Origin: CAVPJC01 sp963705155
Lineage (GTDB): Bacteria > Chloroflexota > Anaerolineae > Anaerolineales > UBA4823
Assembly (NCBI GenBank): GCA_963705155.1
Contig: CAVPJC010000026.1
Coordinates: forward strand, 83,697 to 147,696
DNA length: 64,000 bases
Direction: 5' to 3'
This document shows, piece after piece, positions 12,184-19,919 of this stretch. The translations under genes were made by a program, and so were the position numbers. The notes beneath the pieces are model-generated. The model did not search any database and was not told the DNA's origin. It saw only the letters and a list, made by a program, of their open reading frames with translations. Position 1 is the first letter of the stretch; each line of letters opens with the position of its first letter.

Positions 12184-12902
12184 GGGTTTTCTCCTTTAAG
12201 GTACTTTTCACCGTGTTGCAGCATGAGGCGCATCTGGCGCACGGCAGCCTGGTCATCTCGGGCTTGCACGGCGCGCACCAGTTCAATGTGGTATTGGTGC
12301 ACGGCCGCGATCACCGGGCTGCCCGTATATTTTCGGAAAAACGCCCCGGTCAGGCTGGTGTAGACCCCCTGAAACGAGTTGATGATCAGCGGATACACCA
12401 GATTGGCCGAAGCGATGGCAATCAACAAATGGAAGGAAAAATCCAGGCCGGTGAGCAGTTGGACGTCGCCGGAGGCCCGGGCTTCCTGGGTGAGGATGTC
12501 GTGCAGCTCGGCGAGCTGTTCATCGCTGCGGTTGAGGGCTGCCTGGCGGGCGGTTTCAGTTTCCAGCAGCGTACGGATGTCCATCAGGCTCTGGGTGAAG
12601 GCCGGATCGAGTTTATCATCGTGATATGAAAGCAGGGAAGAAAGCAGCGCCAGCGACCCGTTGCGGCGGTAATCGCTGATAAAGACGCCCCGGCGGGGCA
12701 GGATTTGTACCAATCCTCTCGAACCCAGATCCACCAGGGCCTCGTGCAGCACCGGACGGCTGACATCCAAACGCCGCGCCAGATCGCGCTCGGCAGGCAG
12801 GCGCTCGCCGATCTTCAACTCACCGGAGAGGATCAACTCCTCCAACCGCCGGCGGCAGGCCTCCTTCAGACTTGGGACTTTGAGCGTTTCCAGGTAAACC
12901 AT
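12180..12902 (-). CDS. GntR-family (FCD domain) transcriptional regulator
   Basis: An N-terminal winged helix (LKIGERLPAERDLARRLDVS, the classic GntR recognition region) is followed by an all-helical FCD ligand-binding domain of about 150 residues. I start it at the ATG at 12902, which follows GAGGTGG. An in-frame ATG at 12974 would place the start upstream of the predicted promoter elements and operator. It overlaps the radical enzyme gene by four bases and so is the first gene of the operon. FCD regulators usually bind small carboxylates or sugar acids, often in a metal-dependent pocket. The ligand here is probably the operon's substrate (inference). Confidence 0.9.
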   Translation of the reverse strand: MVYLETLKVPSLKEACRRRLEELILSGELKIGERLPAERDLARRLDVSRPVLHEALVDLGSRGLVQILPRRGVFISDYRRNGSLALLSSLLSYHDDKLDPAFTQSLMDIRTLLETETARQAALNRSDEQLAELHDILTQEARASGDVQLLTGLDFSFHLLIAIASANLVYPLIINSFQGVYTSLTGAFFRKYTGSPVIAAVHQYHIELVRAVQARDDQAAVRQMRLMLQHGEKYLKGENP

Positions 12903-12922
12903 ACCCCACCTCAAACCATGTC

Positions 12923-12978
12923 TGGTAAAACCACCAGCCACCATGAGTGTAGCATAATTCCAGATGAAATTCAATCAA
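12923..12978 (-). promoter_or_regulatory. Promoter and palindromic GntR/FadR-type operator of the glycyl-radical operon
   Basis: On the minus strand TTGATT (12978-12973) and TATGCT (12956-12951) are 16 bases apart. About ten bases downstream of the expected start point lies TGGTAAAACCA (12923-12933), a perfect 4-bp inverted repeat with a 3-base spacer that fits the TnGTnnnACnA consensus of FadR-subfamily regulators. A repressor bound there would block the operon, so autoregulation by the adjacent gene product is likely. Confidence 0.6.
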
Positions 12979-12986
12979 CAAGTTCG

Positions 12987-13619
12987 TTAAAATTTTGAGC
13001 TGCGTTCCAACCGCTGGCTGGCCGGGCTGACCAGGTAATTTCCCCCGTTGCGGTGCAGGATCGGGAACCTGCACTTGCGGTTGGCATAATCGGCTCGCAG
13101 GTTCTCCGAATGAATGGCGTAGGCCTCAAATTCATCTTCCCAGACGGCAAACAACCGGTCGTACAGGCTCACAAATTCATTGCGGTACGCCGGGGTGACC
13201 TCCCGCAGGTGATTGAGCACCCAGCAGATGTTTTCATACTCCCATTCACACGCCAACCCGATAAACCGTCCAGTGGAGGTGATGTATGGGAAGAAGGGAA
13301 ACTGCCGGCAGCTCAGGAGGCGATATTCGCGCTGGCAGAGCGCCGGCCCTTTGCAGGCCAGCAGGAGCATGTGCCCGGGCGTCTCGTCCTGCAGTCGCCC
13401 CGGGTCTTCAGGATTTTCGGCGCATTCATCGCCGCGCCAGGCATGCCACAGGTCGGTGTTCGGGCTCAGGTATTCCCATTCCTGCCGGTAAGCCGCCGGG
13501 ACAGCATGGCAGATATCGCAGCAGAATGGTTTTCCGCTTGGATTATGCGGCGCGCACATTGTGCCGCAGTCAATCGCCGTGACCGGTTCGTTAAAGAGGA
13601 TCGTACATCCTGCGCACAT
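12987..13619 (-). CDS. Cys-rich hypothetical protein
   Basis: A 210-residue soluble protein with a cysteine-rich N-terminal half. It has MCAGCTILF, later CGTMCAP, then FCCDICHAVP, and further single Cys in LACKGPALC, so a metal or Fe-S centre is plausible. The C-terminal half is acidic/aromatic with no recognisable domain. The pattern resembles zinc- or iron-cluster-containing YkgJ-like proteins, but the match is only general. There is no strong ribosome-binding site before the ATG at 13619. It ends just upstream of the gntR promoter and is transcribed in the same direction, so read-through into that operon is possible. Confidence 0.6.
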   Translation of the reverse strand: MCAGCTILFNEPVTAIDCGTMCAPHNPSGKPFCCDICHAVPAAYRQEWEYLSPNTDLWHAWRGDECAENPEDPGRLQDETPGHMLLLACKGPALCQREYRLLSCRQFPFFPYITSTGRFIGLACEWEYENICWVLNHLREVTPAYRNEFVSLYDRLFAVWEDEFEAYAIHSENLRADYANRKCRFPILHRNGGNYLVSPASQRLERSSKF

Positions 13620-13677
13620 TAATCCAAATCAGTCGTGTTTTTCATATCTGCATGCCGTGCTTGAATTGTAGTTGAAA

Positions 13678-13695
13678 CCTGTCCATCTGGACAGG
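13678..13695. other. Short perfect hairpin in the intergenic region
   Basis: CCTGTCC and GGACAGG form a perfect 7-bp inverted repeat with an ATCT loop, about 90 bp upstream of the ParB-fold gene and 60 bp upstream of the divergent Cys-rich gene. There is no T-tract, so an operator is more likely than a terminator. Confidence 0.35.
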
Positions 13696-13785
13696 TGAAC
13701 TCCTCCCCTTCGTTGGGGGAACAGGCAGCCGTTTTCAGATACACTCAGGCTGTAGATAACATTCAGAAGTTACCGGAGAGACGCC

Positions 13786-14370
13786 GTGCTAGATTTATCA
13801 AAATTCCAAAATGTGCCTGGTTACGATACCGGCGTCACGTACAGCTCAAACCATCACGTGCGCCTGGTGCATGCCGCCTTGCGCCGCTTCGAGAAGGCTG
13901 TGAGCGAGGCGCGCCTGCGCCGGTTCTGGGCCCGATTGCTGCACCGCCCCAGCAGCCTGATTTACCTGGGCGAGTACCACCTGCAAGCGTGCGGTTACCA
14001 TTATGGCGGGATCAAAGAAGTCCCGATTGCTGAGATTCGCGGCTCTGAAGGACGCGCTGAGGATTTTGATGATCACTTTCGCCCATTGAGTGAGCGCTCC
14101 AGTGAGCGCTGGACCAGCATCGCCATCGCCCGGTCTGAAGGTGTGCCGCTGCCACCGGTTGAGCTGGTAAAGGTGGGGCGCTGTTACTTTGTGCGGGATG
14201 GCCACCACCGCATCTCTGTCGCCGCCAAAGCAGGTCAGGAGTGCATCGAAGCTGAAGTGACGGTGATGGAGGTGGATGGTCAACTGCCCTGGGAAGGGGA
14301 AGCCTATTCCCGGCAGGCGAGTAAAATTGCGAATGGTATCGGTTATGGTGCGTATTTTATTGGCGGATGA
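13786..14370 (+). CDS. ParB/sulfiredoxin-fold nuclease-like hypothetical protein
   Basis: A 194-residue protein starting with GTG after GGAGAGACGCC. Residues of about 120-150 read VPLPPVELVKVGRCYFVRDG and then HHRISVAAKAG. This is the ParB N-terminal (sulfiredoxin-like) pattern of a beta-strand, a D/N-GHHR turn and a helix, seen in ParB, in DNA-binding Noc proteins and in many stand-alone proteins. The first 100 residues are basic and helical with no known domain. The function is unknown. The response regulator gene begins inside its last 26 bases, so the two are co-translated. Confidence 0.65.
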   Translation: MLDLSKFQNVPGYDTGVTYSSNHHVRLVHAALRRFEKAVSEARLRRFWARLLHRPSSLIYLGEYHLQACGYHYGGIKEVPIAEIRGSEGRAEDFDDHFRPLSERSSERWTSIAIARSEGVPLPPVELVKVGRCYFVRDGHHRISVAAKAGQECIEAEVTVMEVDGQLPWEGEAYSRQASKIANGIGYGAYFIGG

Positions 14371-14711
14371 TAACGCCGCAACAAGCTCAGCTCTGACGCT
14401 GCTGCTCTCCACCCGGCTGGGTGCAATCCCGATCACGATTTGCGCCGATTGGGAAAGCCTGCTGGATCATGCCAGGTGCGCCGATCCGGCTGGTCGTTTT
14501 ACTGGATTGGGAGCTGCCGGCTATCCCCGTGCTGCAGGGCCTGGCGGCACTGCGGATGCTGCAGCCTGCCGGAAAGATCATTGCCCTGAGCGCCCGCCCC
14601 GATGCCCGCCAGGAAGCGCTGCTGGCCGGTGTGGATGCATTTATCGCTAAATCAGAACTGCCGGATAAGGTTCTGGAAACCATCCGGCAGTTCGTCACTG
14701 ACACCGAGTGA
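14345..14711 (+). CDS. Single-domain response regulator (CheY-like receiver), one frame slip
   Basis: The ATG at 14345 opens VRILLADDN, with the two acidic residues of the phosphorylation pocket. After a slip near 14,475 the other frame continues with VVLLDWELP (phospho-acceptor Asp), IIALSARPD (conserved Ser/Thr) and FIAKSELP (conserved Lys). All key residues of a receiver are therefore present, and there is no output domain in the 122 residues. No histidine kinase lies nearby. It overlaps the ParB-fold gene by 26 bases and ends 3 bp before the convergent helicase stop. Confidence 0.8.
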
Positions 14712-14714
14712 AGA

Positions 14715-16361
14715 TCAGGCCGCTTTGGCCAGCTCCACCAGTACGGGTTGTTTGTGAATGCGGTAGTTGGCGGTTTTGGACAGCACCTGCGCCACAAACT
14801 GCCCGGGGACATCCACCAGGGTATGGTTATCGTGAATATGGATCTTCCCGATGGTGTTACCGGGAATGTCGGCGTGGTAGGCAATCGTGCTGACCACATC
14901 ATTGGGCCGCACGCCGTGCGCCCGGCCTTTGCTGATGGTCAGCCGCACCATGCCGGCTTCGTGGGAGATGTTGGAGCGTTCTGTGAAGCTGCGCGGGCTG
15001 CCAGACATGCGCTCGCGTGGACTTCTCTGCGGGCGGTACTCCTGCACTTCGCTCACGGCTGCAATCGGGCGCTGTTTTTCATCGGCGCGGGCAATCTTTA
15101 ACGCGGCCGCGGCAATTTCCAACGGGTCGTGCCCTTCTTCAACCAGCTGCGTCACCAGCTCGCGTTCGCGGCGAAAACGGGCGCGCTTGAGCCACACCGA
15201 CATCTGGGTCAGCAGCTGGCCTTCACGCTGGCGCAGGATATCTTCTTCGCTGGGAAGCTGCGCCCGGCTGATTTTGTGTTTGGCAAAAGCCTCGATCCGC
15301 CGCAGGCGCCACTGCTCCGCCGGGGATACCAGCGTAATCGCGATGCCGGTCTTTCCGGCCCGCCCGGTGCGCCCCACGCGATGGACGTAAATTTCCTCGT
15401 CGTCGGGAAGATCAAAATTGAAGACGTGTGAAATGTCGTCAATATCCAGGCCGCGGGCGGCCACATCGGTGGCAACCAGCACCTTGATCAATTTCTGGCG
15501 AAAGCGGCCGAGGACGCGCTCGCGCGTTTCCTGGGTCAGATCACCGTTGAGCACCTCTGCCGGAAAACCGCGCAGGGTCAGCTCGTTGGCCAGATCGCCC
15601 GATCCGGCGCGTGTGCGCACAAAGATCAGGGCGCTGCTGATGGCCTCGGCCTCAAACAGGCGCGTCAGGGCCGCCAGTTTGTCGGATTCGTTGACCAGGT
15701 AGTAACGCTGCTCGAGGGCAGCCACGGTGAGCTGCTCGCGCTGGATGGTGATGGACTGCGGGTCGTGCATGTACTGGTCTGCCAGGCGGCGAATGGGCGC
15801 CGGCAGGGTGGCGGAAAACAAAGCGGTCTGGCGCTCGGCAGGTGTGCCCGCCAGGATGGCTTCGATATCTTCGATAAATCCCATGCTGAGCATTTCGTCA
15901 GCTTCATCGAGGACCACCGTTTTGACAGCGTGCAGATCCAGAACTTCCTTTTGGATCAGATCCAGCAGGCGTCCGGGCGTGCCCACCACCACATCCACAC
16001 CGCGCTTCAGGCGGCTGATCTGACGATCGTAGGATTGCCCGCCGTAAACAGCCAGCACGTTCACCTTGCGGTGCTGTCCATAATCATAAAAGGCCTTGGC
16101 CACCTGCAAGGCGAGCTCACGGGTGGGGGTGATCACCAGGCACTGCACAGATCGCCCGCCGGGCTGCAGGTTGTGCAAAATGGGCAGCGCAAAGGCAGCC
16201 GTTTTACCGGTGCCGGTCTGGGCCTGCCCGATCACATCCTGCCCGGAAAGCAAAAGGGGGATGGCTGCGCTCTGGATGGGGGTGGGGACTGTGTAGCCAA
16301 GCGTGGTAACGGCCTGCACCAGCTGCGGGTGCAGGTCTTGAAAATTAAACTCTGCGGTCAT
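14715..16361 (-). CDS. deaD: DEAD-box ATP-dependent RNA helicase with DbpA-type RNA-binding domain
   Basis: A 548-residue helicase that remodels structured RNA (ribosome assembly, mRNA decay, cold adaptation in this family). In order: Q motif (about 28-30), AQTGTGKT (46-53), PTRELA (79-84), VLDEADEM (150-157), SAT (183-185), the helicase C domain with HRVGRTGRAGKTG, and a C-terminal DbpA-like RNA-binding fold at about 470-546. The start is the ATG at 16361, spaced correctly from AGGAG. The frame is intact. It has a leader of about 215 nt with its own terminator (separate entry). DeaD/CshA cannot be told apart from the sequence alone. Confidence 0.95.
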   Translation of the reverse strand: MTAEFNFQDLHPQLVQAVTTLGYTVPTPIQSAAIPLLLSGQDVIGQAQTGTGKTAAFALPILHNLQPGGRSVQCLVITPTRELALQVAKAFYDYGQHRKVNVLAVYGGQSYDRQISRLKRGVDVVVGTPGRLLDLIQKEVLDLHAVKTVVLDEADEMLSMGFIEDIEAILAGTPAERQTALFSATLPAPIRRLADQYMHDPQSITIQREQLTVAALEQRYYLVNESDKLAALTRLFEAEAISSALIFVRTRAGSGDLANELTLRGFPAEVLNGDLTQETRERVLGRFRQKLIKVLVATDVAARGLDIDDISHVFNFDLPDDEEIYVHRVGRTGRAGKTGIAITLVSPAEQWRLRRIEAFAKHKISRAQLPSEEDILRQREGQLLTQMSVWLKRARFRRERELVTQLVEEGHDPLEIAAAALKIARADEKQRPIAAVSEVQEYRPQRSPRERMSGSPRSFTERSNISHEAGMVRLTISKGRAHGVRPNDVVSTIAYHADIPGNTIGKIHIHDNHTLVDVPGQFVAQVLSKTANYRIHKQPVLVELAKAA

Positions 16362-16491
16362 CAAATTCTCCTGGTATATTCAATTCAGGGTGCTTTGATG
16401 ACTCCGCCAATCTGCCTGGCTCTTGCGGGCCAGACCCCTGCTGCCTGTCAACTGCGGACGGCTCCTCGCGGAGCGGTCCCGCCAAACGCAA

Positions 16492-16519
16492 CAAAAAACC
16501 CGACTGATTTGCGTCGGGT
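16492..16519 (-). terminator. Terminator inside the helicase leader (candidate attenuator)
   Basis: On the minus strand ACCCGAC - 8 bases - GTCGGGT is followed directly by a TTTTTT run: a textbook rho-independent terminator lying 130 bp upstream of the helicase start and downstream of its likely promoter. A second hairpin (CGGTCC / GGACCG, 16559-16576) lies between promoter and terminator. Confidence 0.7.
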
Positions 16520-16582
16520 CATCATCTGGAATAATCAAAACAACTTCCCTGTAGCTTGCGGTCCATCAGCGGACCGGGCAGG

Positions 16583-16611
16583 AGTGTATCACAGATTTTC
16601 GTTACTGCCAA
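16583..16611 (-). promoter_or_regulatory. Candidate promoter of the helicase gene
   Basis: On the minus strand TTGGCA (16611-16606) and TACACT (16588-16583) have a 17-base spacer. Transcripts would begin near 16576, giving a leader of about 215 nt that contains the hairpin and the terminator described separately. Confidence 0.55.
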
Positions 16612-16650
16612 GACCCAGTATCGGCCCAATTAATGCAATTGGATATTACT

Positions 16651-16761
16651 GGATTGGCTCAAAACCTCCCTTATGCCGTTACCCCGGTTTACAACTGGCG
16701 TGTTCTGGGTTCGTACCAGGGGGAATACACCAGGAAAATATGGATTTTAGCGAACTAACGT
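16651..16761 (+). repeat. Imperfect direct repeat, copy A (left edge of AT-rich island)
   Basis: About 110 bp that match 19810-19919 at roughly three of four positions with a single gap. Shared blocks include GCCGTTACCCCG, GGGGGAATACACCA and CTAACGT. On the minus strand it corresponds to the 5' flank and degenerate start of the small gene whose better preserved copy lies at 19617-19831. It therefore probably represents a conserved upstream region plus a decayed gene start, not a recombination site by itself. Confidence 0.6.
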
Positions 16762-16909
16762 TTGGCTCAGATGCGGTGGCGAGGCAGGGTGAATGCCTTC
16801 GTTAGTATGATATATTCTGGCAGAGTTGGTGAAAACCATAAGAGGCGGAGCGATTGTCACCCGGGGCCGGTGTTTACCTCACTCTTCTGCTTACTGAAAT
16901 AAGCCGAGA

Positions 16910-17376
16910 TTACTCTGAACTTCTTGACTTGATAAAAGTCCTTAATTTATCTATATTCATTGGAGCTCTTCCTTGATGATGTAAAACACTATGGCAATTA
17001 GAACATACTACTCGAACATCGTCCACCGTGATTTCCCGTTCACCTTGAAATCCGCCAAAAGCCTGAGATGATGAAGTTCTATATACCCCGCCCCATAATC
17101 TCCATACTTATCTTCAAAGTTGCATCCACAAACATAACAATCGAGTTTATATAACTCAATCGCCTTCGCACGTAATTTATCATTTCGTTTTTGACTTTTT
17201 TTCTCCTTGTATATTTCTACAGCGCCTTCTAAAAAAGTTTCTTGATGATTAGAAAGGGATTTCTTTTTGGCCGCTTTTGTTGTTTTGCCTGAACTTTCCA
17301 AATGTAATATTCCATCATCGTTAAGCACATATTTTGGAAGCACGTCTCCAATATCTTCAATTATCTCAATTTTCAT
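16910..17376 (-). CDS. HNH endonuclease, one frame slip
   Basis: About 155 residues. The HNH core is clear: CYVCG (Cys80, Cys83), then YGDYGAGYIELHHL (His102-His103). After a one-base slip near 17,030 the frame continues with VDDVRVVCSNCHSVLHH, the second Cys pair and catalytic His, ending in a TAA at 16910-16912. This arrangement is that of McrA-like and restriction-associated HNH nucleases that bind Zn and cut DNA. The first 70 residues are lysine-rich with no known domain. Its ATG overlaps the stop of the upstream gene (ATGA), making a two-gene unit. AT-rich composition contrasts with the chromosome on both sides. Confidence 0.85.
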
Positions 17377-18156
17377 CTTTGCTTTTCCTTACACGCGATG
17401 TGTACTAAACGATACTCATCATCGAATTCTGTTCTCATTAATATCCAGTTTTCAGCAATATTTTCAATTCTCACTTGGCAAGTTTTGCATAGGAAAAAAT
17501 AAGCTTGATGACTTTGCTTAAAGTGTTCAGAGTTTATATTTGTTGTTTTCGCATATTCCCCTCGCTCTGTTAGGTTCTGTGTTAATTTCTTAAAATACTT
17601 GATTTGCCTTGTAAATAAAATCAATATCTCCATCAAAGTCACTTTCCCCGATAATTTGGAGTTTCTCTAGTTGCACTCCTCGTCGAAATAATTTCTCAAA
17701 AATATATTTTTCATACAAATCGCCTTGTTCAAGAGTATATTTTTTAATCATGCTAATCTGTCTGATTGATAAGACTTCCCCCGACGAATTACTTCCTTCG
17801 TTTTTTCTTAATGTAGATATACTGCTCAAAAACGAAGAGGAAAAAATATCAGAATATTCCGCTCGTAAGATTTCGGCACACTTAGAAATTGCGCTAATAT
17901 ACGGTGTAGATGCCTCCTCCCTTGTACCCCGCACCTTCGAGCATTTGTATAAAATTGCGAACATCGGCTTCTACAAATAAATAAAATGGTTTTTGATTAT
18001 GTTCTTTATATTCCAGAAATCTTCTAACCTTAGTTCTGTAGAACTATAAGTTTTCGGAGCTTTGGCATGGTTATCATATAACTCAAACCATCTACTATTT
18101 TCTTGACTTAATTCATCAAGTAAATCCGGTGGAATTGTTACATCACTTTTCGCCAT
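17373..18156 (-). CDS. Unknown protein encoded with the HNH nuclease (several frame slips)
   Basis: Conceptually about 260 residues, read from the ATG at 18156 through three frames to a TGA overlapping the HNH start. The pieces join coherently: an N-terminal helical region (VTIPPDLLDELSQENSRWF), a beta-strand region (PFYLFVEADVRNFIQ), then ISMIKKYTLEQGDLYEKYIF, and IGESDFDGDIDFIYKANQ. The C-terminal segment has FFLCKTCQVRIE and HIACKE, which could be a CxxC...HxxC metal site. I do not recognise the family. The tight coupling suggests a partner of the nuclease, such as a DNA-recognition, modification or control subunit. The slips may be sequencing errors or true decay. Confidence 0.5.
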
Positions 18157-18667
18157 GATTTTTATGTCCCATCCCTCAGACTTCTTTCTAAAAAATTACT
18201 CGAAACGAATGATCGAGACTACTGCAATTTGGTATACTGCGAGTTAGCAGCATAACAAGCAATAATCGTTAATATGAATTGATTATAGGCGGGATAATTG
18301 AATTTCATGCTCTCCAAAGCTTCTAATTTGTAGCTTTCTGCTTGACCTCCAACCAAATTCTATCACCCTCACCTCGTTTCCCTATACATAAATCAGCCAG
18401 ATTGGTTATGGAAACAACAATTGATCTGTTCCCCAGGCAATAAGTTGATCTCGTTGCGGAAATTGTGCATGCAAGCAAAGTATTCAAAGACTACAAATAG
18501 TCTTCTACAACTGGCTTGGGTCGAAATTGTGCCCTGTAACTTGGCGTCGTATGATTTTCACGAAAATCTTGACATTACAGCTGGATTTCTGGCTCATGCA
18601 AGTTGTTTATTCAGTTGTAAAATATGTGTATATCCATTATCGATACCTACTGAAAAAGCAAGGTAAC
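18157..18667. other. Divergent intergenic region of the AT-rich island
   Basis: About 510 bp between the minus-strand HNH operon and the plus-strand DUF6602-like gene. It should hold the promoters of both. The only coding trace is a decayed copy of the small repeated gene on the minus strand at 18323-18480. No strong promoter consensus could be singled out. Confidence 0.5.
18323..18480 (-). pseudogene. Decayed copy of the small repeated island gene
   Basis: On the minus strand one frame reads SIVVSITNLADLCIGKRG then EGDRIWLEVKQKATN and a stop at 18323-18325. This aligns residue for residue with the C-terminal half of the 19617-19831 copy (STIISLTNLAEL, AGKRG, GDSIWLE). Upstream, NEINLLPGEQ in another frame matches its middle part (SKIDYLPGEP). 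The start region is not recognisable and the frames are broken. The family is unknown. Confidence 0.5.
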
Positions 18668-19514
18668 ATGGTGAACAAACGACCGACAAGTCAAAAAATC
18701 GTGAAGCATAAACACGGTACGCCAAATCCTATTATCCAGCGCGAAGAAGAAGTAATTTTAGCAATGGTAGATAAGGCGTTAAAATCAAGCTCGAATTCAC
18801 AGGTAATAGGCAGAAATGGCGAAATCCCATTGAGAAGCTTTCTCAACCGATACTTACCCTATACACTCAGGGCAGCTTCTGGTCACTTTGTTCCACCAAG
18901 TGGTCGGCTTTCACCTCAGATTGATATCATGATTTTAGACACCAGATATCCATTACTGGCAGAGAATGCAGACGGCTCTGTTCTAGCAATGCTACATTCA
19001 GTGGTGGAAACGATAGAAGTAAAGACTAGAATTAGTACTCGTGACATTGAGAAAATGTGGAAGGATAGCGTGGGAATTATCGATCTTGCCGCCGAAGTTA
19101 CTGGCTATGGTGATCCCAATGACTTTCGCATGGTACGCACTACTGCGTTTGCATATCGAAGCGCCCAAAGCCTAAACTCACTTGAAAAGAAATACATCGA
19201 ATTTGGACAACCTGAGAAGAGTGGATTAGATATTTACATTCTCCGCCTATCCGACAGGTCTATTAAAAGAGAAATTGGCGTCGAGTTTCACTTTGAGCCG
19301 GATTTTGAAGTCGGATGCTAGCAATAAAATAATAGGCTTTATGCCAATCCCTCGAGCTAGCTTTACATTGTTATCTGATGTCTATTATCGCATCGTGCAG
19401 GATGCCTATTACACCTTGGAAGATAGAGACTATTCATTTGGCGATATCGGTCGCCATATTATGGATTACATGAGCTGGGCATCGGCTTCATGGGACGATG
19501 TGTTTCCAGAATAA
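18668..19514 (+). CDS. PD-(D/E)XK-like nuclease, DUF6602 type, one frame slip
   Basis: About 282 residues. The ATG at 18668 is preceded by AAGGTAAC. The motif set fits the PD-(D/E)XK nuclease fold as found in DUF6602 proteins: RNGEIPLRSFLNRYLP, GHFVPPSGRLSPQIDIMILD (Asp86), then VVETIEVKT (Glu117-x-Lys119). The frame stops at 19321, but a slip near 19,312 restores KIIGFMPIPRASFTLLSDVYY and the C-terminus to 19514. DUF6602 genes are often found near restriction or other defence genes, and the active-site residues suggest a working nuclease. It is divergent from the HNH operon and shares its AT-rich composition. Confidence 0.65.
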
Positions 19515-19616
19515 AATCATAAGAATTTTTTTCAGTGTCGCTCTTAGACAGATTTTGGTAATCATGCTTGTTGGCTGTTCGGTTGTACAATTGAGGCGTT
19601 TTTAGACAAGATGTGT

Positions 19617-19831
19617 TCATAATAATATATTCCGCTTCTCTCCTGTTTCTAGCCAGATACTGTCGCCAGCACCACGTTTGCCAGCTTACAACTCGGCCAA
19701 ATTGGTCAGGGAGATGATTGTTGAAGGTTCTCCAGGCAATAATCAATCTTACTGCCGATATTGCGGATGCGGTAGCGGTTATCAGGCACCACCAACACCG
19801 CCCACTGCTGGTCTGGTTCAATCCTTCTCAT
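19617..19831 (-). pseudogene. Small repeated gene (about 71 residues), best-preserved copy, frame-broken
   Basis: The ATG at 19831 opens MRRIEPDQQWAVLVVPDNRY and then RIRNIGSKIDY. After a one-base slip the next frame gives LPGEPSTIISLTNLAEL, a stop codon where the 18.3-kb copy has Cys, then AGKRGAGDSIWLETGEKR to a TGA at 19617-19619. The protein would be about 71 residues, with beta-rich N-terminal and basic C-terminal parts. No known family comes to mind. The slip and the stop may be decay or sequencing error. Its 5' flank is the conserved repeat shared with 16651-16761. Confidence 0.5.
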
Positions 19832-19919
19832 AAGCCGTTACCCCGCTTTATACCTGGTATGTTGGGGTTTGTATTAGGGGGAATACACCAAAAAAATCTA
19901 GAATTTGTTGCACTAACGT
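19810..19919 (+). repeat. Imperfect direct repeat, copy B (right edge of AT-rich island)
   Basis: Partner of 16651-16761 in the same orientation. It covers the first codons and upstream flank of the small gene at 19617-19831. With copy A it brackets the HNH operon and the DUF6602-like gene. Confidence 0.6.

Noticed and set aside
12902..12974. Upstream ATG giving a 24-residue longer GntR protein
   Set aside because: The extension would cover the predicted promoter and operator, has no ribosome-binding site and precedes the normal GntR N-terminus.
16757..16806. Integron attC-like site (CTAACG ... CGTTAG) at the left repeat
   Set aside because: The core sites do not fit the RYYYAAC/GTTRRRY consensus, the second repeat copy lacks the partner arm, and no integron integrase is present in the window.
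16651..19919. att sites of a phage or integrative element at the direct repeats
   Set aside because: No integrase, tRNA end or phage gene is present, and the repeats also look like decayed 5' flanks of a small gene family, which explains their similarity without site-specific integration.
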